Shown here piece by piece: positions 16,315 through 24,993 of a DNA stretch of 64,000 nucleotides. How positions within the stretch are numbered: the first letter of the stretch is position 1; every line of letters starts with the position of its first letter. Where the stretch lies: assembly GCA_945900785.1 (NCBI GenBank), contig CAMDJM010000013.1, positions 20,636 to 84,635 on the forward strand, in the 5' to 3' direction. The DNA is from Akkermansia muciniphila (GTDB lineage: Bacteria; Verrucomicrobiota; Verrucomicrobiia; Verrucomicrobiales; V1-33). The notes under the pieces are model-generated. The model saw nothing but the letters and a program-made list of their open reading frames with translations. It did no database searches and was not told the origin of the DNA. The translations under genes were made by a program, and so were the position numbers.

Positions 16315-18825
16315 TTATTCGCTGACGCGGAAATACAGACGCCCTGGGATAGGTGCGGCTGGGAAGAGATCGTCCAGGTCCACTGTCGTGGTTGTCGTCC
16401 CCGCACCCACGGCGGCGCTGATGCCCGTTTTAGCGTCCAACCAGCCTGACATCGTGGGCGAATACTGAACTTTGAAAGTCTGGCCCACGGTGGATTTCCA
16501 TTGGAAGGAGAGCACCCGGGTAGGGGCGTCCACGGTGAACGAGGTCATCTCGATCGGGGCAACGGTGTTCGCACTGACGCTGATGTTGTCCAAGGCCCAC
16601 CACCAGTTGTTGCCTGCGTCGAAGATCGTGAAGCGGAACTGCAATTGTGTGCCCCCAACGGGATTGTTCAACCCAAGGCGCACATTCTCGTTCACCGCGT
16701 CCTCGTGGCGGTCCGCTCCATCAGCGGTCCAAAGCAGCACTTCCTGCCAGGCACCGCTGTTGAAGGACACTTCCACTTTGGCCTTTTGCGGGGCCTCCCG
16801 CTGCCAACTGGAGTCAAACGTGAGCACCACCGTGCCAGGCAGGGCTGAAGCGATATTCACCTGAGGACTGGTCAGGATAGATTTGAAGCTGCCTGAATTG
16901 TGGGTCAGGTCATCCCACTCGTCCGGGTCGGCCACCGCGATGATACTGGGCAGACCGGACTCTGGTGGGGCAATGCCCGCCGTAAAGCCGGAACGTCCCT
17001 GATTGCCTGCCGTGGCGGTCCACCAGGTGGGCTCAGCGAAGGTCCAACCGAACCATTCGCGCACGCCGTCGCTCGCCGCCTCGTTGCCCGGGGTTGGCTG
17101 AGGCATCGCACTGTTATCAACGGCCCATCCGGCGGGAGCATTGGCGCTCCAGACCATTTCCTTCGCTCCTCCGGAGCCAGTGGTGATCCCTTCTTCCACA
17201 TTGGGGCCGAGCACCACGCTGTCCCACCCTTCGGTGAAAAGGACGGAAGTGGCCGGAAGGGCGTTCACCGTGAGCTTCGCCTCGGGGCTGTCCACGGTGC
17301 CGAAAGTGTTGGTTGCTGTCACGCTGTAGTAGCCGCCGCCAAACCGTGTGGCAGGGTTGATGCTGAGCACATCACTGACAGCTCCGGAGACAGCGGTCCG
17401 AGTGCCACCCGGGCTGCGGAAAAACCACTGGTAGGTGATGCCCGTGCCCGAAGCACTCACGCTGAAATCCGCCATCCCGCCCTCGTCTGTGATGACCGAC
17501 TGGGGCACCACCTCAAAAATCAGGGGCAGCACCGTAAGCGTCACTTCATTGCTCCAGGTGGTGGAGGTGCCCGTGGAAATCCGGACGCTGTAGATCCCGG
17601 AATCTGCCACCACTGCCACAGGGATGGTGAAGGTATCGGTGGTGGCGGTGGGAACCAGGGTCTTCTCTGCTCCGGTGCCCCTGAACCATTGGTAGGAAAG
17701 GGCTCCGAGGCCGCTCGCAGACGTGGACAGGCTGACACTGGAGCCCGCCGCCACGGTTTGCCCTGCCGGCTGTGTGATGATGGCAAATTCAACCACGTCC
17801 AGCCGGACCGTGCCGCTCCGGGTGGTTCCTGCGTCGTTGGTCGCTTCGCAGTAGTAGATCCCGTCATCCGCAAGTTCCAAAGCCGGGATGGTCAGGTTGG
17901 TCGTATTCTGCCCGGCCAGCAGGGTGCGGGTGGCACCTGTCTGGCGGAACCACTGGAGCGCCGCCGGTTCAGTGTCAGGGTTCAGGAGGACGTTCAGTTC
18001 AAAGGGGGCTCCGGCCTCTGAGGCAAAGAAGCTGCGCACCGTGGTCTGCGCGGCCGGCTGCTGATCGAACAGCGGCGGCTGCGTCCCGGTGTAGACGACC
18101 AGATTGTCCACCGCCCACCACCAGTTGTTCCCTGCGTCAATGGTGCCGAATTTCAGGCGCAGCGTCGAAGCACCGGGCGGTGCGCTGAGCGCGAGAGAGA
18201 CCGTTTCGTTTTCGGAATCCGGGTGGAAAAAGGTGCTGGCACTATCGCCTTCCCAGCGGAGGACTTCCGTATAGGCTGCTCCATCCCAGGAGGCCTGGAT
18301 GATCGCCTTCTGGGGAGCCTCAGGGCGCCAACTGGAGTCAAAACGGACGAGGAGGTCCTGCCCCGCACCGGCCACATTGATTGCCGGACTGATCAGGAAG
18401 GAATTATAGGGTCCCTGACGGGTCAGGTCATCCCACTCGTCCGGATCGGTCACCGCGATGGCACCACCGCCCTTGACGAACCGCGAACGGTTCTGATTTC
18501 CTGCGGTATTCATCCACCAGCCCGGGTCCGTGAAGCTCCACCCGGCCCATTCCACCACCCCGTCAGTGGCTGAACTGCCCAGGCCCTGCATGCCTGAATC
18601 GTCAATGGTCCAGCCGGTAGGTGGGGTCTCCGTCCAGACAAAGGGCCGTGCCCCGCGCTCCCCGGATCCGGTGGTAATACCCTCTTCAATGTTTGGTCCG
18701 AGGGTCACGCTGTCAAAATTTTCGGAATAGAGCACAGCAGCTCCAGCGGTGGGATATCCTGACAGCATGGCGCCGGTGGCAACGGTCACCGCCTTTACGA
18801 AAGACATTGGGTTGGTTCGGTTCAT
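16315..18825 (-). CDS. Secreted immunoglobulin-repeat protein with duplicated jelly-roll modules
   Basis: 836 residues from the ATG at 18825, chosen because a signal peptide begins there (FVKAVTVATGAMLSGYPTAGA). Two homologous modules of about 220 residues flank a centre of three Ig-like domains. Each module opens with the same pattern (SENFDSVTLGPNIEEGITTG and TEGWDSVVLGPNVEEGITTG), contains VADPDEWDDL or VTDPDEWDDL, and ends in DAGNNWWWA(V/L)DN. The Ig domains carry repeated signatures such as DDGIYYCEATNDAGT, DSGIYSVRIST and GGGYYSVTATNTFGT. The C-terminus (FQWKSTVGQTFKVQYSPTM) resembles tails of other secreted Verrucomicrobia proteins. Probably surface-exposed or secreted adhesion or polysaccharide-binding. 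No catalytic motif is seen. The gene sits between two direct repeats. Confidence 0.8.
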   Translation of the reverse strand: MNRTNPMSFVKAVTVATGAMLSGYPTAGAAVLYSENFDSVTLGPNIEEGITTGSGERGARPFVWTETPPTGWTIDDSGMQGLGSSATDGVVEWAGWSFTDPGWWMNTAGNQNRSRFVKGGGAIAVTDPDEWDDLTRQGPYNSFLISPAINVAGAGQDLLVRFDSSWRPEAPQKAIIQASWDGAAYTEVLRWEGDSASTFFHPDSENETVSLALSAPPGASTLRLKFGTIDAGNNWWWAVDNLVVYTGTQPPLFDQQPAAQTTVRSFFASEAGAPFELNVLLNPDTEPAALQWFRQTGATRTLLAGQNTTNLTIPALELADDGIYYCEATNDAGTTRSGTVRLDVVEFAIITQPAGQTVAAGSSVSLSTSASGLGALSYQWFRGTGAEKTLVPTATTDTFTIPVAVVADSGIYSVRISTGTSTTWSNEVTLTVLPLIFEVVPQSVITDEGGMADFSVSASGTGITYQWFFRSPGGTRTAVSGAVSDVLSINPATRFGGGYYSVTATNTFGTVDSPEAKLTVNALPATSVLFTEGWDSVVLGPNVEEGITTGSGGAKEMVWSANAPAGWAVDNSAMPQPTPGNEAASDGVREWFGWTFAEPTWWTATAGNQGRSGFTAGIAPPESGLPSIIAVADPDEWDDLTHNSGSFKSILTSPQVNIASALPGTVVLTFDSSWQREAPQKAKVEVSFNSGAWQEVLLWTADGADRHEDAVNENVRLGLNNPVGGTQLQFRFTIFDAGNNWWWALDNISVSANTVAPIEMTSFTVDAPTRVLSFQWKSTVGQTFKVQYSPTMSGWLDAKTGISAAVGAGTTTTTVDLDDLFPAAPIPGRLYFRVSE

Positions 18826-18967
18826 AGCAAATAAATGGGGTTGCGAATAAAAGGTGGAAGAATTTCGGGAGTCGAAAATCAGCACCCTCCCTGCCATGCC
18901 TGGGGTGAGTGTGCGAAATACTAAATGTGACAAGATTGAAAGTTCGGCACCGCCCCGGGCTGCGCCT

Positions 18968-19015
18968 ATCCTGTGGAAATCCTCCGCTGGATCCGCCGCC
19001 GCCGCAGCTTCAGAA
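18968..19015 (+). repeat. Direct repeat copy B: orphan 3' gene end
   Basis: 44 of 48 bases match 16125-16172. Translated in the matching frame it reads PVEILRWIRRRRSFR, then Ile and a TAA stop, with no gene body upstream. It is a fragment of the zinc-ribbon gene or of a lost paralogue. Confidence 0.8.
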
Positions 19016-19078
19016 TAATGTCAGCGGTCCTTTAAAAATCTTGAACGTCCCCGTCCTTTTCGACTCTATTCAACTCTT

Positions 19079-20194
19079 ATGAAAATTCTGCTTCTTCCCC
19101 TGCTGCTTGCTGTCCTTCCCATGGCCGCTCCGGCAGACACGCCGCCACCCGCCCGCACCATGATGAGCGATGCGCCCGCCTCTCCCCTGATCCTCCCGGA
19201 TGGCCGCGTCACCTTCCGCTGCCGGGCCCCCCAGGCGCGGGAAGTCAAGGTGTCCGGACAATTCGGCAAGGAAGCCCTCATGGAAAAAGCGGACGATGGC
19301 TGGTGGACCGTCACCATCGGCCCCGCCCCGGCCGGTGTGCATGAATATCACTTCGCCGTGGATGGCATGAATATCATCGACCACCTGAATCCCATGGTCA
19401 AACCCCAGCGGAATCCCGGCTCCAGCATCCTGCACATCCCGGCCAACCCGCCCGCCCCCTGGGACCTTCAGGACATCCCGCATGGGGCCGTGTCCGGGTA
19501 TTCCTATCCCTCGAAAGCCCTCGGAAAACCCCGTCGGCTCATGGTGTATTCCCCGCCCGGCTACCGCAGCGATGGCCCGGCGCTGCCCGTGCTTTATCTG
19601 GCCCATGGCTTCAGCGATAACGACCAGGCCTGGAGCGTGCATGGCAAGGCCCACTGGATTTTGGATCATCTGATCGCGGAAAAGAAAGCCGTGCCCATGC
19701 TGGTCGTCATGCCTGACGCCCATGCCCTGCCGCCAGGGGCTGGCTGGAAGGATGAATACGCGGACCATAACACCAAGGCCTTCTGTGCGGAATTGACCAC
19801 CGACGTCATCCCGCTGATCGAGTCCACCTATCACGTCAACCCCGCTCCTTCCGCCCGCGCCTTTGCCGGGCTCAGCATGGGCGGACGGCACGCCATCACC
19901 GTAGCCCTCACCCTCAGCCCCCAATTTTCCGCCGTCGGGGCCTTCAGCTCCGCCGTCCCTGCGGAAAATCTCATCGGCTCCGCCTTTGCAGACGTGCCCG
20001 GCCTGAACTCGCGGCTGAAACTCTTCTGGATCGCCTGCGGCAAGGACGACTTTTTGTTCAACGCCAACAACAGCTTCGATGCCCTCCTCAAAGAAAAAGG
20101 CATCCATCACGAATACGCCGTCACGGAGGGCAACCATTCCTGGCCGGTCTGGCGGAACTACCTCACCACCTTCGTGCCCCGGTTATTCAAATAA
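19079..20194 (+). CDS. Secreted esterase (feruloyl-esterase/XynZ-like) with CBM48-type N-domain
   Basis: 371 residues. After a signal peptide (LLPLLLAVLPMAAPA) comes a glycogen-binding-like E-set domain at about 37-120 (GRVTFRCRAPQAREVKVSGQ; WWTVTIGPAPAGVHEYHFAV). An esterase D-type alpha/beta hydrolase follows. The oxyanion region is VLYLAHGFSDNDQAW, the nucleophile serine is in FAGLSMGGRHA, the acid is likely in IACGKDDFLF, and the histidine is in EGNHSWPVWR. The same two-domain plan occurs in rumen feruloyl esterases acting on plant cell-wall polymers, but other ester substrates are possible. Upstream lie the orphan repeat at 18968 and about 60 bp of non-coding DNA. Confidence 0.88.
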   Translation: MKILLLPLLLAVLPMAAPADTPPPARTMMSDAPASPLILPDGRVTFRCRAPQAREVKVSGQFGKEALMEKADDGWWTVTIGPAPAGVHEYHFAVDGMNIIDHLNPMVKPQRNPGSSILHIPANPPAPWDLQDIPHGAVSGYSYPSKALGKPRRLMVYSPPGYRSDGPALPVLYLAHGFSDNDQAWSVHGKAHWILDHLIAEKKAVPMLVVMPDAHALPPGAGWKDEYADHNTKAFCAELTTDVIPLIESTYHVNPAPSARAFAGLSMGGRHAITVALTLSPQFSAVGAFSSAVPAENLIGSAFADVPGLNSRLKLFWIACGKDDFLFNANNSFDALLKEKGIHHEYAVTEGNHSWPVWRNYLTTFVPRLFK

Positions 20195-20287
20195 ATAAAT
20201 CCCGTTCCGCTCCGGAGTTGCCACTATCCGGAAATGCCCGAAAGTGTTCCACTCCCCAGCCTCAACTTCAGGTCGGGGTTGCCACCC

Positions 20288-20632
20288 ATGTCAGACTCTG
20301 AAAAAACACCTCCGGGCGGCACAGAATCCCCTGCTTGTCCCGATTGTGGTGCTGCCACCCTGCCGGGCGGTTTCACCGTGGATCAATCCCTCCCCGCCAT
20401 GGTGGTGAATGGTCCAAACTGGGTGGAACCCGATCTGTTTTTCACCGCCAGGGGAGATTCCAGATTCAGGCGTCAACCCGTGATGGGATTGGACGAACGC
20501 GCCGCTTGGCTTTGCCCCAAATGTGGTCTCATCCTCATCCGGGGAGCGGTGGCATCGAAAGTGGAAAGAGATCTCAGGGATTGGACAAAAATAAAAAAGG
20601 ACCGGGAAGTCCTGCCAAATTTCCGGGTGTAG
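20288..20632 (+). CDS. Zinc-ribbon protein, DUF6487-like
   Basis: 114 residues from the ATG at 20288; an alternative ATG at 20234 adds 18 residues without clear homology. Two CxxC pairs (CPDCG near residue 18, CPKCG near residue 79) bracket a hydrophobic middle containing SLPAMVVNGPNWVEPDLFF and the GDSRFRRQPVMG segment. Similar two-knuckle cytosolic proteins are common and mostly uncharacterised. It follows the esterase gene by about 90 bp on the same strand. Confidence 0.6.
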   Translation: MSDSEKTPPGGTESPACPDCGAATLPGGFTVDQSLPAMVVNGPNWVEPDLFFTARGDSRFRRQPVMGLDERAAWLCPKCGLILIRGAVASKVERDLRDWTKIKKDREVLPNFRV

Positions 20633-20753
20633 CGGACCGCCTATGGGAACGGGCTGGGCCCATCCGCGACTTGGATTGGAGAAGGCTTCTGCGGTAAACC
20701 CTTCGCGGGGCGTTTGGCATCGGCCAAGCCAGCCAAGGAATTCTGTGACTTTT

Positions 20754-21209
20754 TTACGGGGTGAGGAAGATCAACTTTAAACCATCCGGTTCGAAGCGCC
20801 TGTAGTCGCGGTCGGCGGTGACAAATTCCACCCCTGCGGTAATGGCAAAAGCGGCAAGGTAAGCATCCATCCAGACTTTGGGCGAAGCAGAGGGCAGACC
20901 TGCCGCGCGCTTCCATTCCGCCTCCAAGCCAGCAGGCTCAGCGAGCCAGATGACTTGCGGCAAGGCCAACAAATCCTGCGATTTTATCCAAGCGGCTTCG
21001 TTGGTAATCAGCGTGCTGCCGTAGGTGGTTTGGATGGCGGGTGTGGTCAGCAAACGCAAATAGCTTTGCTGGGTGGCCCGGCAAAAGGCGGCTGGCTGGG
21101 AAGAATCCGCTGCCGAAAAAACGGCAACTGCCTCTGCATGACAGGGATGACGGGCGAACGAAAGCGCCAGCCATACGTTTGTGTCAAATAGGCGGGCCGA
21201 GGCGTTCAA
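20754..21209 (-). CDS. PIN-domain toxin (VapC-type ribonuclease)
   Basis: 151 residues with the acidic PIN-domain residues in expected order: LFDTNVWLAL (Asp9), a mid-helix acidic region, KVWMDAYLAAFAI and the closing FVTADRDYRRF. VapC proteins are Mg-dependent endoribonucleases that cleave tRNA or rRNA and are held inactive by the cognate VapB. The ATG at 21209 lies 26 bp inside the upstream antitoxin-like gene, the usual overlap of toxin-antitoxin pairs, so the two are translated together. Confidence 0.85.
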   Translation of the reverse strand: MNASARLFDTNVWLALSFARHPCHAEAVAVFSAADSSQPAAFCRATQQSYLRLLTTPAIQTTYGSTLITNEAAWIKSQDLLALPQVIWLAEPAGLEAEWKRAAGLPSASPKVWMDAYLAAFAITAGVEFVTADRDYRRFEPDGLKLIFLTP

Positions 21210-21474
21210 GGTCTTCCTGAGTCAAAGTTGTGTGCTCCATGGCGGTCAGTTGTTCCATGCTCATTCGTGCCGCCGGAGCATCCGGTGCACAAGGAAATAG
21301 GGGCAAATCGATGTGTTGCCGACTGGGGGTTGCCAATGCCGCTTTTTCGGGATCCTGTCCGAGGCCACGCCGAAGCAAATCGGCAATGACATCTTTCAAT
21401 TTCCGCCCTTCATTCACGGCTTGGAGTTTGATCTCGCGCACGAGATCATTGGGAAGTTCCAAGGTTGTCTTCAT
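21184..21474 (-). CDS. VapB-type antitoxin with ribbon-helix-helix-like N-terminus
   Basis: 96 residues. The N-terminus MKTTLELPNDLVREIKLQAV resembles a ribbon-helix-helix DNA-binding segment, expected to bind the operon's own promoter. The C-terminal part (MSMEQLTAMEHTTLTQEDLE) would wrap the PIN toxin encoded next. The gene overlaps the toxin by 26 bp and begins 45 bp downstream of the alaS stop on the same strand, so alaS read-through could contribute to its transcription. Confidence 0.78.
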   Translation of the reverse strand: MKTTLELPNDLVREIKLQAVNEGRKLKDVIADLLRRGLGQDPEKAALATPSRQHIDLPLFPCAPDAPAARMSMEQLTAMEHTTLTQEDLERLGPPI

Positions 21475-21519
21475 CGACCCATATAACTGGTTTTCCAGCT
21501 TTCTGCAAGGATCTCCTGT

Positions 21520-24500
21520 TTATGGAATTGCAAGCCGTTTGGCTTCCGCCAGAGCCGCTTCCAAGCCGCTGACTTCCTTGCCGCCGCCGCGGGCGAAGTC
21601 GGGTTTGCCGCCGCCTTTGCCTCCGACGAGCGGGGCGATGGTTTGGATGATTTTGCCGGCGTGGATTTTAGCTTGGTGGTCTTTGCTGACGGTGGCGATG
21701 AGGGCGACGTTGCCGCCGCCGGTGGTGCCGAGCACGACGATGCCATTGAAGAGCGACTTCAGGGCATCACTGACAGCCATGGCGTAGTCGCCGTCCACGT
21801 CGCCGAGGTTGGCGATGAGGACCGGGCCTTCGGCTTGAGGCAGGAGTTCCTTGGCGCGGCCGGCGGCTTCGCGCTGCTGGGCGGATTTTAACGCCTTTTC
21901 GAGCGACTTGGTTTGCTCGAGGAGGAGGTCGATTTTCTTTTCCAGGTCGGGCAGAGGCGCGCCGATTTTGGTGGCGAGTTGCTTGAGGCGGGTGGCGTCA
22001 GCGGCGCCTTGCTCGTAAGCGGGGAGGCCGGCGATGGCTTCGATGCGGCGGATGCCGGCTCCGGTGGCGGCTTCGCTGAGGATTTTGAAGCTGCCAATCT
22101 GCCCGGTGCGGCGGATGTGGGTGCCGCCGCAGAGTTCCATGCTGTAGCCATCGAGGGCATTCGGGGAGCCGCCGATCTGGACCACGCGCACGGTCTCGCC
22201 GTATTTCTCGCCGAAGGCCTGCATGATTTCCGGACGGGATTTCACGTCCGTGTATTTGACTTCCGACCAGGAAACCGGGGCGTCCTCAACAATGCGTTCG
22301 TTGACGAGTTTTTCCACGTCCGCGACCTGTTGCGGGGTGAGGGCAGCGCTGTTGAAGTCGAAGGTCAGCTTCTCCGGACCGACGTATGAACCCTTCTGGG
22401 TGGCATCCTGGCTAACGACTTCGTGCAGCGCCCAGTGCAGCAGGTGGGTCACGCTGTGGTGGCGGGAAATGGCATCGCGCCGCGCTTCATTGATGCGCAC
22501 GGTGACGGCGGCTCCGGGTGTCAGGGTGACGTCGTCGGAGGCGAGGTAATGCAGGAAAGTGTTGCCGGATTTCTGGGTGTTGGCGATGGACAACACTTCG
22601 GCTCCAGCCAGCAGGGTGCCGGTATCGCCCAGCTGCCCGCCCATCTCCGCATAACAAGGAGTCGCATCCAGAATGACGGCGGTTTTGTCCCCGACGGTGA
22701 CGACTTCGAGGACCTTGGACTCGGTCTCTTCGGCATCGTAGCCGAGGAAAGTGGTGGGTTCCTTGGTTTCGATTTCGGAGAGTTTGATCACTGATTTTTT
22801 CTGGGCGGCGCGGGCGCGCTCGCGCTGCTGATTCATCAAAACCTCAAAACCATCCTTGTCCACCGTCAGGCCACGCTCGCGGGCCATCAATTCCGTCAGG
22901 TCCAACGGAAAGCCCTGTTCATCATACAAGCGGAACGCAAACGCCCCGGAAATCTGCCCGCCGCAGGCGGCAGCCGAAACGGGGAGAACAGGCGTCCCGC
23001 CTGTCCCGCCGGGTGTCCCACCCGGTGCCGGAGCATCGGCTTTTTCCAGAGCCCTTGTATTTTCCAAAACCCCAGCCTGCTCCTGCGGCACCCGCACATT
23101 CACCGCCTCGGTCCAAACAAACTCATAATCCTCGCCCTCCTTCACCAGCCCATCCTCCCATGGATTGCGGCAGACATAATGGAATTTTTCCTCCAGATCG
23201 GACTGCGACCTCATGAACCTATCAAAAGTTTCCTCCTGCCAGATGGAACGGCCTTTGACCTCATCAAGTTTATTGATGGATTTGGCCGTAAAGGATTTGA
23301 TGGAATGCATCAGATCTGCCAAGGACCAAAACACCGGATTCCCGGAACCATCGTTTTCTTTTGGCCATGGTTGGATCAGGACATGAACATGGTCCGGCAT
23401 GACGCAGGCCGCGAAAAGTTCGTAGCGGTCGCGGTGGAAATGCGTGAGGGTATCCAACGTGATTTGGCGGGCGGCGGGAGTGAGTTGAAAATGGTCGCGG
23501 GTTTTGAATATGAGATGGTAAACGGCCCAGGGTTTCTCGAAGTGGGGTAGGTTCCGGCGGGAGTAGGTGGTGCCGGGGGATTTGGTGGCAGAGGCGGGTG
23601 GGGCCGATTCTTTGAGTAAAGCCGATGCTCCGGCACCGGGTGGGACACCCGGCGTGACAGGCGGGACGCCTGTTCTCCCCGTTGCATTCGCCTCGCGAAT
23701 TCCGGTTAGGGCGTTCGCTTCGCTCTCGAAGAGTTGGATGCCTTTGTCGAGGGTGCGGTTAAACGCCTCCTCCTCGGTTTTGAGGGTTTGTTTGATGAAC
23801 TCCTTGCGGGCGCGGAGTTCGGGGAAGACTTCTCCCATGTGTGACGCGAGGGTGTCGGCGAGTTTGTAGAAAAAGGGCTCGGTAAAGCCGAGGGTGCGGC
23901 CATATTTGACGGCGCGGCGGAGGATGCGGCGCAGGACGTAGTTGCGGTCGTTGTTGCCGGGGGTGATGCCATCCGCGATGGAGAAACTGAGGGTGCGGAT
24001 GTGGTCGGCGATGACGCGGAAGGCGATGTCGATTTTCTCCTGCCCGGTTTCGCCGGTGGTGCCGGCGGCGGGGAGGGTGCTGAGGTATTTTTTCGGCGCG
24101 CCGGTTTGTTCGGTTAGCTTTTCAATCTCCGCGAAGAGCGGGCGGAAGACGTCGGTGTCGTAGTTCGAAATTTTGTTGGAGTGCTCGAAGGTAGTGAAAT
24201 TCTGGGTGCCGTGGATGATGGAGACGACGCGCTCGAAACCCATGCCGGTATCGACGTGCTGGGCGGGGAGGGGGACGAAGCTGCCGTCGGGGTTGGCGTT
24301 GTATTGGATGAAGACGTTGTTCCAGATTTCGATGCAGCGGGCGTCGGGACCGTTGACGAGCAGGGCGCCTTCCTTCTGGCGCTCGATGCTGGTGCGCACG
24401 TCGCCAGGGGTGAGGTCGACGTGGATCTCGGTGCAGGGGCCGCAGGGGCCGGTTTCGCCCATCATCCAGAAGTTGTCTTTCTTGTTCCCGTTGACGATGT

Positions 24501-24993
24501 GGATGTCAGGATCGAGTCCCGCACTGCGGAATTTTTCGGCCCAAAGATCCCAGGCTTCCTGGTCGCGGTCGGCGGGGTCGCCGAGGGATTTGTCCGGCTG
24601 GTAGATGGTGGCGTAGACGCGCTCAGCGGGGAATTTCCAGACGTCGATGATGAGTTCCCAGGACCAGGCGATGGCTTCCTTTTTGAAGTAGTCGCCGAAG
24701 GACCAGTTGCCCAGCATTTCGAAGAACGTGTGGTGATAGGTATCGAGGCCGACATCGTCCAGATCGTTGTGTTTACCGCCGGCGCGGATGCACTTTTGGG
24801 TATCGGCAGCGCGGCCGGGGTGGTAGGGGCACTCGATCTGGCCGAGGAAGATCGGGACAAATTGGTTCATCCCCGCGTTGGTGAAAAGCAAGTTCGGGCT
24901 GTCCGGCATCAGGCTGGCGGAAGGCACGATGGTGTGCTTTTTCGAGTGGAAGAAATCGAGGAAAGACTGGCGGATCTGGGCGGCGGAGAGCAT
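21520..24993 (-). CDS. alaS: Alanyl-tRNA synthetase with an in-frame RAYT transposase insertion
   Basis: 1157 residues from the ATG at 24993 (MLSAAQIRQSFLDFFHSKKH); bacterial AlaRS is usually 870-950. The catalytic domain (FTNAGMNQF, DTYHHTFFEMLGNWSFGDYF, TGPCGPCTEIHVD) comes first. The editing domain follows with the zinc set HHSVTHLLH and LCGGTHIRRTG, then a coiled coil and the C-Ala domain ending in GGKGGGKPDFARGGG. Between TGIREANATG (about residue 436) and the conserved AFAFRLYDEQGFPLDLTELM (from about 684), roughly 240 extra residues form a complete Y1/RAYT transposase with HUH motif MPDHVHVL (His535, His537) and candidate nucleophile Tyr606 in FHYVCRNPWEDG. No stop or frameshift interrupts the fusion. 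All AlaRS landmarks persist on both sides, so synthetase activity may survive with the insert as a looped-out domain. Confidence 0.9.
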   Translation of the reverse strand: MLSAAQIRQSFLDFFHSKKHTIVPSASLMPDSPNLLFTNAGMNQFVPIFLGQIECPYHPGRAADTQKCIRAGGKHNDLDDVGLDTYHHTFFEMLGNWSFGDYFKKEAIAWSWELIIDVWKFPAERVYATIYQPDKSLGDPADRDQEAWDLWAEKFRSAGLDPDIHIVNGNKKDNFWMMGETGPCGPCTEIHVDLTPGDVRTSIERQKEGALLVNGPDARCIEIWNNVFIQYNANPDGSFVPLPAQHVDTGMGFERVVSIIHGTQNFTTFEHSNKISNYDTDVFRPLFAEIEKLTEQTGAPKKYLSTLPAAGTTGETGQEKIDIAFRVIADHIRTLSFSIADGITPGNNDRNYVLRRILRRAVKYGRTLGFTEPFFYKLADTLASHMGEVFPELRARKEFIKQTLKTEEEAFNRTLDKGIQLFESEANALTGIREANATGRTGVPPVTPGVPPGAGASALLKESAPPASATKSPGTTYSRRNLPHFEKPWAVYHLIFKTRDHFQLTPAARQITLDTLTHFHRDRYELFAACVMPDHVHVLIQPWPKENDGSGNPVFWSLADLMHSIKSFTAKSINKLDEVKGRSIWQEETFDRFMRSQSDLEEKFHYVCRNPWEDGLVKEGEDYEFVWTEAVNVRVPQEQAGVLENTRALEKADAPAPGGTPGGTGGTPVLPVSAAACGGQISGAFAFRLYDEQGFPLDLTELMARERGLTVDKDGFEVLMNQQRERARAAQKKSVIKLSEIETKEPTTFLGYDAEETESKVLEVVTVGDKTAVILDATPCYAEMGGQLGDTGTLLAGAEVLSIANTQKSGNTFLHYLASDDVTLTPGAAVTVRINEARRDAISRHHSVTHLLHWALHEVVSQDATQKGSYVGPEKLTFDFNSAALTPQQVADVEKLVNERIVEDAPVSWSEVKYTDVKSRPEIMQAFGEKYGETVRVVQIGGSPNALDGYSMELCGGTHIRRTGQIGSFKILSEAATGAGIRRIEAIAGLPAYEQGAADATRLKQLATKIGAPLPDLEKKIDLLLEQTKSLEKALKSAQQREAAGRAKELLPQAEGPVLIANLGDVDGDYAMAVSDALKSLFNGIVVLGTTGGGNVALIATVSKDHQAKIHAGKIIQTIAPLVGGKGGGKPDFARGGGKEVSGLEAALAEAKRLAIP
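22981..23043 (+). repeat. REP-like inverted repeat, left copy (two TCC-loop hairpins)
   Basis: Contains two adjacent hairpins, ACAGGCG-TCC-CGCCTGT and CCGGGTG-TCC-CACCCGG, each with a 7-bp stem and a 3-base loop. The whole block is the inverse of 23618-23680. In the alaS frame it encodes a Pro/Gly-rich linker (APAPGGTPGGTGGTPVLPV). Confidence 0.88.
23618..23680 (-). repeat. REP-like inverted repeat, right copy
   Basis: The inverse of 22981-23043 with 62 of 63 bases identical; the one difference lies between the two hairpins. In the alaS frame it encodes GRTGVPPVTPGVPPGAGASA. Confidence 0.88.

Larger units (their letters stand above)
22981..23680 (-). mobile_element. RAYT element (REP-associated tyrosine transposase) inside alaS
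   Basis: The element is bounded by inverted repeats at 22981-23043 and 23618-23680, 63 bp each with one mismatch. Between them the minus strand encodes a Y1_Tnp/RAYT domain beginning at YHLIFKTRDHF and containing the HUH motif HVHVL and YVCRNPWEDGLV. No in-frame ATG, GTG or TTG occurs between the outer repeat and the first conserved strand, so the transposase can apparently be made only as part of AlaS. RAYTs nick single-stranded DNA at REP hairpins and are usually single-copy, domesticated-looking genes flanked by REPs. Here the whole unit sits inside an essential gene. Confidence 0.88.
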
